Origin: Pseudomonas sp. DTU12.3
GTDB taxonomy: Bacteria; Pseudomonadota; Gammaproteobacteria; Pseudomonadales; Pseudomonadaceae
Assembly: GCF_004124275.1 (NCBI RefSeq)
Contig: NZ_CP027218.1
Location: forward strand, 3,289,501-3,353,500
DNA: 64,000 nt
Direction of reading: 5' to 3'
The notes beneath the pieces were generated by a model. It had not been told where the DNA came from and searched no databases. It worked only from the letters and a program-made list of their open reading frames with translations. The position numbers and the translations under genes were made by a program. This document shows positions 36,121 to 44,682 of this stretch, in pieces (positions within the stretch are counted from its first letter, which is position 1; each line of letters opens with the position of its first letter).

Positions 36121-37245
<1,125 letters not shown>

Positions 37246-37251
37246 CCCCCG

Positions 37252-37340
37252 GTAGGAGCTGCCGCAGGCTGCGATCTGTTGATCTGCCGTTAAATGCAAA
37301 ATCAAAAGATCGCAGCCTCGTTGCACTCGTCAGCTCCTAC
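37252..37340. repeat. REP palindrome (variant right arm)
   Basis: Left arm GTAGGAGCTGCCGCAGGCTGC; the right arm reads AGCCTCGTTGCACTCGTCAGC before TCCTAC, a variant shared with the two REPs near the lipases. Confidence 0.88.
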
Positions 37341-37677
37341 AGTTTTGAGTGGGGTGGTGGCTGATATCAATACACTGGCATCGCACTATTAAAGTGCAGC
37401 AAAGTGAGACGCGCCTAACAAAAAACAACTTACCCATATTTAATAATTAAATAGAAAATCGTCAGACAATTAGGCAGTTCTCTACCGTTTAAAACATTCT
37501 TTCGTCGGCGCGCGCTTTGTTTACGGCAGTTCCATCAAACAGTTCAATTTGATCTCAAAAAAATGCTTTACGTCAGATTTCAAATTGTGTCAGGTTTCCG
37601 ATGCCTTCATTGGGCGAGTGATAGGACTATCTCGCCAGAGATTGTCGCTATCGGACAAAAACTGTTCCATTGCTAAA

Positions 37678-37686
37678 CAAGGAAGT
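37678..37686 (+). promoter_or_regulatory. RsmA/CsrA-like site overlapping the aprA ribosome-binding site
   Basis: CAAGGAAGT fits the CANGGANGT core bound by RsmA/CsrA and includes the Shine-Dalgarno sequence, 7 nt before the ATG. Gac/Rsm control of aprA translation is known in P. fluorescens-group strains; whether this site is used here is inferred. Confidence 0.55.
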
Positions 37687-37692
37687 GTGTTT

Positions 37693-39159
37693 ATGTCGAA
37701 AGTTAAAGCTAATGCTATTGATACCGCCGAACAGGCTTTTTTGCTGTCCGCGGCGCCGCAACCTCTGGCCGCAGCCAGCTCGGCGTTTAACCAGATCGAT
37801 AGCTTCAGCCACCAATACGATCGTGGCGGCAACCTCACGGTCAATGGCAAACCCTCCTTTTCCGTCGACCAGGCCGCAACCCAGTTGCTGCGCGACGGCG
37901 CTGCCTACCAGGACAAGGATGGCAGCGGCAAGATCGAACTCACCTACACGTTCCTGACCTCGGCATCGTCCAGCACGATGAACAAGCACGGGATCAGCGG
38001 GTTCAGTCAGTTCAACGCACAACAACAAGCCCAGGCCAAGCTCGCCATGCAATCCTGGGCCGATGTGGCCAACGTGACCTTCACCGAGAAAGCCTCGGGC
38101 GGTGACGGCCACATGACCTTCGGTAACTACAGCGGTGGCCAGGATGGCGCTGCAGCGTTCGCCTACCTGCCAGGCACAGGCGCCGGCTATGACGGCACTT
38201 CGTGGTACCTGACCAACAGCAGCTACACGCCGAACAAGACCCCGGATCTGAACAACTACGGTCGTCAGACCCTGACCCACGAAATCGGCCACACCCTGGG
38301 CCTTGCTCACCCTGGCGATTACAACGCCGGTAATGGCAACCCGACCTACAACGATGCGTCCTACGGCCAGGACACCCGCGGTTACAGCATCATGAGTTAC
38401 TGGAGCGAGAGCAACACCAGCCAGAACTTCAGCAAGGGCGGGGTGGAAGCCTATTCGTCCGGCCCGCTGATGGACGATATCGCTGCCATCCAGAAGCTCT
38501 ACGGCGCCAACATGAACACCCGTACCGGTGATACCACCTACGGCTTCAACTCCAACGCCGGGCGGGATTTCCTCAGTGCCTCGTCGTCGAGCGACAAGGT
38601 GGTGTTCTCGGTGTGGGATGCGGGCGGCAAGGATACTCTGGACTTCTCGGGTTTCACCCAGAACCAGAAGATCAACCTCAATGACGCCTCGTTCTCCGAC
38701 GTTGGCGGCCTGGTGGGCAACGTGTCCATCGCCAAGGGCGCCATTATCGAGAACGCCATCGGTGGTTCTGGCAACGACCTGCTGATCGGCAACAGCGTGG
38801 CCAACGAGCTGAAGGGCGGTGCCGGCAACGACATCCTCTACGGCGCTGGTGGTGCTGACAAGCTGTGGGGCGGCGCGGGTTCGGACACGTTTGTGTTCGC
38901 GGCCAGCTCCGACTCCAAGCCGGGTGCGATCGATCAGATTCTCGATTTCGTCAGTGGTCTGGACAAAATCGACCTGACCGGCATCACCAAAGGCGCCGGC
39001 CTGCACTTCGTCAGCGCCTTCACCGGTGCGGCGGGCGATGCAGTGCTGACTTCGTCGGGCGGCAACAGCCTGCTGGCGGTGGACTTCTCCGGGCACGGCG
39101 CGGCTGATTTCCAGGTCAGCACCGTTGGCCAGGCGGCGACCAGCGACATCGTGGCGTGA
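37693..39159 (+). CDS. aprA: Serralysin-type alkaline metalloprotease AprA
   Basis: 488 residues from ATG 37693 (AAGGAAG upstream). Zinc motif [11 protein letters not shown] (196-206) and Met-turn SIMSYWSES define a serralysin. The C-terminal half has RTX Ca-binding repeats ([37 protein letters not shown]), and the protein ends SDIVA, a type I secretion signal of the DxxX kind. No N-terminal signal peptide, as expected; the short N-terminus is a propeptide. Exported by AprDEF, encoded just downstream. In milk-spoilage and plant-associated pseudomonads this is the main secreted caseinase. Confidence 0.97.
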   Translation: MSKVKANAIDTAEQAFLLSAAPQPLAAASSAFNQIDSFSHQYDRGGNLTVNGKPSFSVDQAATQLLRDGAAYQDKDGSGKIELTYTFLTSASSSTMNKHGISGFSQFNAQQQAQAKLAMQSWADVANVTFTEKASGGDGHMTFGNYSGGQDGAAAFAYLPGTGAGYDGTSWYLTNSSYTPNKTPDLNNYGRQTLTHEIGHTLGLAHPGDYNAGNGNPTYNDASYGQDTRGYSIMSYWSESNTSQNFSKGGVEAYSSGPLMDDIAAIQKLYGANMNTRTGDTTYGFNSNAGRDFLSASSSSDKVVFSVWDAGGKDTLDFSGFTQNQKINLNDASFSDVGGLVGNVSIAKGAIIENAIGGSGNDLLIGNSVANELKGGAGNDILYGAGGADKLWGGAGSDTFVFAASSDSKPGAIDQILDFVSGLDKIDLTGITKGAGLHFVSAFTGAAGDAVLTSSGGNSLLAVDFSGHGAADFQVSTVGQAATSDIVA

Positions 39160-39168
39160 TGTAGAAGT

Positions 39169-39197
39169 AGAAAGCGGCGTGTAATGCGCCGCTTTCT
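39169..39197 (+). terminator. Hairpin after aprA
   Basis: Perfect 11-bp stem AGAAAGCGGCG / CGCCGCTTTCT with a 7-nt loop, ten bases beyond the aprA stop codon. Only a short T-run follows, so it may attenuate rather than end transcription into aprI. Confidence 0.6.
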
Positions 39198-39252
39198 TCA
39201 CTTGCATCGGCTGATCCTCTAGGCAAGGCTACGCGCCGGAGCGAATATTCCC

Positions 39253-39675
39253 ATGATCTGTAAAGCTTTTACCTACACGACAATGGCGTGGCTGACGGCG
39301 GCGCTCTTCACGATTTCAGGAGAAACCACTATGGCAAGCAGCCTCAGACTTGAAGAACCCACAGTATTTGCCGGCTCATGGCAGGCGACATTGTCCGGCC
39401 GTGATGACACGCCTGAAGCACAGGCGCTGCAGGACAAACCCTCGAATACCTGTGTCGTCGAGTTGCAGGTCAATCAGACCCTGGGCAAAGGCGCCGACTG
39501 CCTCGGCGCATGGCTTGAGCAGACGCCGATTGGCTGGTTTCCCGATCCGGATGGCTTGTCGATCACCGGCAAGGAAGGCTCAAGAATCCAGTTCTTCAGC
39601 CGACAACGTGATGGGTTTTATCTTGCGACTTTGCAGTCGGGCTTGAAGATTACCCTGGAGCGCACTGCGCAATAG
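39253..39675 (+). CDS. aprI: Periplasmic inhibitor of alkaline protease AprI
   Basis: 140 residues; GGAGCG 9 nt before the ATG. Signal peptide of about 28 residues (MAWLTAALFTISGETTMA), then SSLRLEEPTVFAGSWQATLSG, the mature start expected of AprI/Inh inhibitors whose N-terminal Ser-Ser-Leu trunk enters the protease active site. The two Cys residues (NTCVVEL, ADCLGAW) are placed for the single disulphide of the family. It protects the cell from prematurely active AprA. Its position between aprA and aprD is the standard order. Confidence 0.92.
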   Translation: MICKAFTYTTMAWLTAALFTISGETTMASSLRLEEPTVFAGSWQATLSGRDDTPEAQALQDKPSNTCVVELQVNQTLGKGADCLGAWLEQTPIGWFPDPDGLSITGKEGSRIQFFSRQRDGFYLATLQSGLKITLERTAQ

Positions 39676-39885
39676 TCGTAATGATCAAGTTGGCCGTAGA
39701 GTTTCAGTATAAGGCAGTAGCATGTGGTTATAAGTCGCCGAGGGAATGGCAACTGCACCGCAATAAACAATGCAAGTTGTTATGAAAGTGTAATCGGTCG
39801 TTCGCTAATTGCGTTGTGGCCAGGCACGAACAATTAATTGAAGTCTTGCCAAAGATTGGCGAGAGATATCTTTCAGGAATAATCA

Positions 39886-41661
39886 ATGAAGATGGCGAAG
39901 GCCCCAGCCACCGCTCCCTTATTCAAGGCTTTGGGTGACTATAAAAGCATCCTGATCAGCGTCGGCTGTTTTACCGCACTGATTAACGTGCTGATGCTGG
40001 TGCCCTCCATCTACATGCTCCAGGTCTATGACCGGGTGCTGTCCTCGCAGAATGAAACCACCTTGGCGATGTTGTCGCTGATGGTCGTTGGTTTCTTCGC
40101 CTTCATTGGCCTGCTGGAGGTGATCCGCAGTTTTATCGTGATCCGCATTGGCAGCCAGTTGGAGCGTCGTTTCAATCTGCGCGTCTATCAGGCTGCATTC
40201 GAACGCAATCTGTTCAAGGGCGAGGGCAACGCCGGGCAGTCGCTGGGCGATCTCACCCACATCCGTCAATTCGTTACCGGGCCGGCGCTGTTCGCGTTCT
40301 TCGATGCGCCGTGGTTCCCGGTCTATCTGTTCGTCATTTATCTGTTCAACGTCTGGCTCGGCGTGCTCGCCACTGCGGGTGCGTTGCTGTTGATTGCACT
40401 GGCGTGCCTCAATGAGTACATGACCAAAAAGCCTCTGGGCGAAGCGGCCGGCTACTCGCAGAAATCCAGCCAGTTGGCCACCAGCCACCTGCACAACGCC
40501 GAAACCATTCAGGCGATGGGCATGCTCGGCGCTCTGCGCAAACGCTGGTTTGGCGTGCATTCGCGTTTCCTCGGCCTGCAAAACCAGGCTAGCGATACCG
40601 GGGCAGTGATCAGTTCGGTGAGTAAAACCCTGCGTCTGTGCCTGCAATCGCTGGTGCTGGGGCTTGGTGCGCTGCTGGTGATCAAGGGAGACATGACTGC
40701 CGGGATGATGATTGCCGGTTCGATTCTGATGGGCCGCGTACTGAGCCCGATCGATCAGTTGATTGCCGTGTGGAAGCAGTGGAGCGGGGCGAAGCTGGCT
40801 TACCGCCGTCTCGACGCCTTGTTGCAAGCGTTTCCGCCAAGCGACGACGCCATGGCGCTGCCGGCACCGAAAGGTCAGATCACTTTCGAACAAGTCAGCG
40901 CTGGCCCGCCGGGGCAGCGTGCGGCGACGCTGCATATGGTCAATTTCAATCTGGGGGCGGGCGAAGTGCTTGGCGTGCTTGGCGCTTCCGGCTCCGGCAA
41001 ATCAACCCTGGCGCGGGTGCTGGTCGGTGTCTGGCAGGCGCTCGGCGGCACCGTACGTCTGGATGGCGCTGATATTCACCGCTGGAACCGCGATCAGCTC
41101 GGCCCATATGTCGGTTACCTGCCGCAGGACATCGAACTGTTCAGCGGCAGCATCGCCGAGAACATCGCCCGGTTCAGCGAAACCGATGCGCAGAAAGTCG
41201 TCGCCGCGGCGCAACAGGCCGGTGTTCACGAAATGATTCTGCGTTTGCCGCAAGGTTATGACACGCAACTGGGCGAGGACGGCAGCGGTTTGTCCGGTGG
41301 CCAGAAGCAGCGCGTGGCACTGGCGCGCGCCATGTATGGCAAGCCGAGCCTGGTGGTGCTGGATGAGCCGAACTCCAATCTCGATACCGTCGGCGAAGCT
41401 GCGCTGGCCAGTGCCATTGCGCAATTGAAAGCGCAAGGCACCACCGTGGTACTGGTAACGCACCGTTCTTCGGTACTGGCTCAGGCGGACAAGTTGCTGG
41501 TACTCAACGACGGCCGTTTGCAGGCGTTCGGCCCGAGTCAGGATGTGCTCAAGGCGCTTTCCGGCCAGCAGGAACAACAACGTGAAAAACCGGCGCAAGC
41601 ACCGGGCGGGCTCAGCATGAGCCGGCAGTATCAGCCCACGACAAGGAATTCGGGTGTATGA
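39886..41661 (+). CDS. aprD: Type I secretion ABC transporter AprD
   Basis: 591 residues. N-terminal membrane domain (about 20-310), then an ABC ATPase: Walker A GASGSGKST, Q-loop YLPQDIELFSGSI, signature LSGGQKQR, Walker B LVVLDEPNSNLD, switch His in VTHRSS. No peptidase C39 domain, as usual for exporters of RTX proteases and lipases (PrtD/AprD). It overlaps aprE by 4 bp. It energises export of AprA and, by analogy, of the two downstream family I.3 lipases. Confidence 0.95.
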   Translation: MKMAKAPATAPLFKALGDYKSILISVGCFTALINVLMLVPSIYMLQVYDRVLSSQNETTLAMLSLMVVGFFAFIGLLEVIRSFIVIRIGSQLERRFNLRVYQAAFERNLFKGEGNAGQSLGDLTHIRQFVTGPALFAFFDAPWFPVYLFVIYLFNVWLGVLATAGALLLIALACLNEYMTKKPLGEAAGYSQKSSQLATSHLHNAETIQAMGMLGALRKRWFGVHSRFLGLQNQASDTGAVISSVSKTLRLCLQSLVLGLGALLVIKGDMTAGMMIAGSILMGRVLSPIDQLIAVWKQWSGAKLAYRRLDALLQAFPPSDDAMALPAPKGQITFEQVSAGPPGQRAATLHMVNFNLGAGEVLGVLGASGSGKSTLARVLVGVWQALGGTVRLDGADIHRWNRDQLGPYVGYLPQDIELFSGSIAENIARFSETDAQKVVAAAQQAGVHEMILRLPQGYDTQLGEDGSGLSGGQKQRVALARAMYGKPSLVVLDEPNSNLDTVGEAALASAIAQLKAQGTTVVLVTHRSSVLAQADKLLVLNDGRLQAFGPSQDVLKALSGQQEQQREKPAQAPGGLSMSRQYQPTTRNSGV

Positions 41662-43007
41662 GCAGCGCCAGCATGAACACTGAAAACGAAGCGAACATGG
41701 AACATGCTTACATCACCGAACGCCCGGAGCGCGATGCGAAGTTTTTCGCGCGCATGGGCTGGATCCTGGCCATCGTTGGCGCCGGCAGTTTCTTCACTTG
41801 GGCAGCATTGGCGCCACTCGATCAAGGCATCCCGGTGCAGGGCACCGTGGTGGTCTCGGGCAAACGCAAAGCCGTACAGTCGATGAGCAGCGGCGTGGTC
41901 AGCCGGATCCTCGTGCGTGAAGGCGAGATCGTCAAACAGGGCCAGCCTTTGTTTCGCCTCGATCAGACGCAAGTCGCCGCCGACGTGCAGTCGCTGCAAG
42001 CGCAGTACCGCATGGCCTGGGCCAGCCTCGCACGCTGGCAGGCCGAGCGCGACAACCTCAAGCAAGTGACGTTTCCGGCGGAGTTGAGTACCGACCCGGA
42101 TCCGCGCCTGGCACTGGTTCTGGAAGGCCAGCGGCAGCTGTTCAGCAGCCGTCGCGAAGCGTTCTATCGGGAGCAATCGGCATTGCGCGCGAGCATCGAA
42201 GGCGCCACCGCGCAACTGTCGGGGATGCGCCGCGCACGTACCGATCTGAATGCCCAGGCCGACTCCCTGCAGCAGCAGTTGAGCAATCTGCAACCGCTGG
42301 CCGACAACGGCTACATCCCGCGCAACCGCCTGATGGAATACCAGCGCCAACTGTCGCAGGTGCAGCAGCAACTGGCGGAAAACACCGGTGAAAGCGGCCG
42401 CGTCGAGCAGGGTATCCTCGAATCGCGCTTGAAGCTGCAACAGCACGGCGAGGAGTATCAGAAAGAAGTCCGCACGCAACTGGCCGACGCGCAACTGAAA
42501 AGCGTCACCCTGTCCGAGCAACTGACCTCGGCCGGTTTCGACCTGCAACACAGCGAAATCATCGCCACCGCTGATGGCGTCGCGGTCAATCTTGGCGTGC
42601 ACACCGAGGGCGCGGTGGTGCGGCAGGGCGAGACTCTGCTGGAGATCGTTCCGCAAGGTACGAGGCTGGAAGTGGAAGGGCACCTGCCGATCAACTTGAT
42701 CGACAAGGTCGGCACGCATTTGCCGGTCGATATCCTGTTTACCGCGTTCAACCAAAGCAAAACCCCGCGTGTACCGGGCGAAGTCAGCCTGATTTCCGCC
42801 GACCAGATGGTCGATGAGAAAACCGGCGTGCCGTACTACGTGTTGCGCAGCAGCGTCAGCGATCAGGCCATGGAAAAACTCAACGGTCTGGTGATCAAGC
42901 CCGGCATGCCGGCAGAAATGTTCGTGCGCACCGGTGAACGTTCACTCCTCAACTATCTGTTCAAACCGCTGCTCGACCGGGCCGGCTCCGCGTTGACCGA
43001 GGAATAA
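41658..43007 (+). CDS. aprE: Type I secretion membrane fusion protein AprE
   Basis: 449 residues. One N-terminal membrane segment (WILAIVGAGSFFTWAALAPL), then lipoyl and coiled-coil domains (about 90-290) and the HlyD-type C-terminus (PGMPAEMFVRTGERSLLNYLFKPL). The start overlaps the aprD stop (ATGA). It links AprD to the outer-membrane channel AprF. Confidence 0.95.
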   Translation: MSSASMNTENEANMEHAYITERPERDAKFFARMGWILAIVGAGSFFTWAALAPLDQGIPVQGTVVVSGKRKAVQSMSSGVVSRILVREGEIVKQGQPLFRLDQTQVAADVQSLQAQYRMAWASLARWQAERDNLKQVTFPAELSTDPDPRLALVLEGQRQLFSSRREAFYREQSALRASIEGATAQLSGMRRARTDLNAQADSLQQQLSNLQPLADNGYIPRNRLMEYQRQLSQVQQQLAENTGESGRVEQGILESRLKLQQHGEEYQKEVRTQLADAQLKSVTLSEQLTSAGFDLQHSEIIATADGVAVNLGVHTEGAVVRQGETLLEIVPQGTRLEVEGHLPINLIDKVGTHLPVDILFTAFNQSKTPRVPGEVSLISADQMVDEKTGVPYYVLRSSVSDQAMEKLNGLVIKPGMPAEMFVRTGERSLLNYLFKPLLDRAGSALTEE

Positions 43008-43009
43008 GG

Positions 43010-44377
43010 ATGTTCGGCTGTATGAATAAGCTTTCCATGCTTACGGCGGCGCTTGCGCTGCTGGCGGGCAACAGTGCACTGGCGGCCATGGGGCCGTTCG
43101 ATATCTACGAACAAGCGTTGCGCAATGACCCGGTGTTCCTCGGGGCGATCAAGGAGCGTGACGCCGGCCTGGAAAACCGCGCGATTGGCCGCGCCGGGCT
43201 GTTGCCGAAAATCGGTTACAACTACAACAAGGGCCGTAACACGTCCAAAGCCACGTCTCTTGATGAGCGTGCACGCAATCGTACCGATGAACGTAACTAC
43301 AGCAGTTACGGCTCGACCCTGACCGTGCAGCAACCGCTGCTCGACTACGAAGCCTACGCGGCGTATCGCAAGGGTGTGGCGCAGTCGCTGTTTGCCGACG
43401 CGAACTTCCGTGGCAAGAGCCAGGAGTTGTTGGTGCGCGTGCTGGACAACTACACCAAGGCCTTGTTTGCCCAGGACCAGATCGACATCGCCCAGGCGAA
43501 GAAGAAGGCCTACGAACAGCAGTTCCAGCAGAACGAACACATGTTCAAGCAGGGCGAGGGCACCCGCACCGACATTCTCGAAGCCGAGTCGCGCTATGAA
43601 CTGGCGACCGCCGAGGAAATCGAGGCGCGCAACGAGCAAGACGCCGCATTGCGTGAACTGGGCGCGCTGGTCGGTGTGCCGGCGGTGGACATCACGGATC
43701 TGGCGCCGCTGGATCAGGATTTCCAGACGTTCACCCTGCAACCGGCCAATTACGACACCTGGCACGAACTGGCGATCAGCAACAACCCCAACCTCGCGTC
43801 GCAGCGTCAGGCTGTGGAAGTGGCGCGTTACGAGGTTGAGCGCAATCGAGCCGGGCACCTGCCGAAGGTCAATGCCTACGCGTCGGCGCGGCAGAACGAG
43901 TCGGAAAGCGGCAACACCTATAACCAGCGTTATGACACCAACACCATCGGCATTGAAATCAACGTGCCGCTGTATGCCGGTGGTGGGGTTTCGGCCTCGA
44001 CGCGTCAGGCCAGCCGCACCATGGAGCAGGCCGAATACGAACTCGACGGCAAGACTCGCGAGACCTTGATCGAACTGCGTCGGCAGTTCAGTGCCTGCCT
44101 CTCGGGGGTCAATAAACTGCGCGCTTACCAAAAAGCGCTGACCTCGGCCGAAGCGCTGGTGGTGTCGACGAAGCAGAGCATTCTTGGCGGCGAGCGGACC
44201 AACCTCGATGCGCTGAACGCCGAACAACAGCTGTTCACTACCCGCCGCGATCTGGCGCAGGCGCGGTACGACTATTTGATGGCCTGGACGAAATTGCATT
44301 ACTACGCCGGAACCTTGAGCGAACAGGACCTTGCCCGAGTGGACGAAGCGTTTGGCCAGGTGCCGAAAACCCAATGA
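43010..44377 (+). CDS. aprF: TolC-family outer-membrane protein AprF
   Basis: 455 residues. Signal peptide MNKLSMLTAALALLAGNSALA, mature part beginning AMGPFDIYEQALRNDP, and two TolC-like repeats (RTDILEAESRYELATAEEIEARNEQ; RTNLDALNAEQQLFTTRRDLAQARYDYL). GAGGAA precedes the ATG at 43010; an internal ATG at 43022 is possible. Third exporter gene, 2 bp after aprE. Confidence 0.95.
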   Translation: MFGCMNKLSMLTAALALLAGNSALAAMGPFDIYEQALRNDPVFLGAIKERDAGLENRAIGRAGLLPKIGYNYNKGRNTSKATSLDERARNRTDERNYSSYGSTLTVQQPLLDYEAYAAYRKGVAQSLFADANFRGKSQELLVRVLDNYTKALFAQDQIDIAQAKKKAYEQQFQQNEHMFKQGEGTRTDILEAESRYELATAEEIEARNEQDAALRELGALVGVPAVDITDLAPLDQDFQTFTLQPANYDTWHELAISNNPNLASQRQAVEVARYEVERNRAGHLPKVNAYASARQNESESGNTYNQRYDTNTIGIEINVPLYAGGGVSASTRQASRTMEQAEYELDGKTRETLIELRRQFSACLSGVNKLRAYQKALTSAEALVVSTKQSILGGERTNLDALNAEQQLFTTRRDLAQARYDYLMAWTKLHYYAGTLSEQDLARVDEAFGQVPKTQ

Positions 44378-44682
44378 CAGCGACCTCCTGATGGCTGTGA
44401 TCTGTGCAAAGCAAGATCAACGGATCGCAGCCTTCGGCAGCTCCTGCATGACGGTTTGACCATGAGGTTTGGTAGGAGCTGCCGCAGGCTGCGATCTTTT
44501 GACTTTGATTGTTCAAAACAGGATCAACGGATCGCAGCCTTCGGCAGCTCCTGCATGGCGGTTTCAACGATGAGGTTTGAGTAGCACAACACATCCCTGT
44601 AGGAGCTGCCGCAGGCTGCGATCTTTTGACGTTCGCGGCATGAGTCAGAACCTGCACAACAATAAGAAAGTGAGTGGTGAAC
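44378..44682. repeat. REP array between aprF and the first autotransporter
   Basis: 305 bp made almost entirely of REP material. A lone right arm (44415-44449), a full palindrome (44472-44553) and a lone left arm (44599-44629) are seen. A 57-58-bp segment (44415-44471 and 44522-44579) occurs twice with a period of about 107 bp, indicating tandem duplication. No gene is supported. Confidence 0.85.

Larger units (their letters stand above)
37246..37692. other. Intergenic: REP plus aprA leader
   Basis: 447 bp. A REP palindrome (37252-37340) is followed by an AT-rich region (about 37380-37560), probably the aprA promoter, and a long leader ending in an RsmA-like site over the ribosome-binding site. 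In-frame codons upstream of 37693 do not encode a plausible protein extension. Confidence 0.65.

Noticed and set aside
38760..38895. Short tandem DNA repeats in aprA
   Set aside because: They are the codons of the GGxGxD calcium-binding RTX repeats, not an independent repeat element.
37648..39207. 519-codon minus-strand frame opposite aprA
   Set aside because: Antisense shadow; aprA has an intact zinc site, RTX repeats and secretion signal.
44384..44640. Possible CRISPR-like array
   Set aside because: The repeated units are palindromic REP arms with irregular spacing and no unique spacers, and no cas adaptation genes are near.
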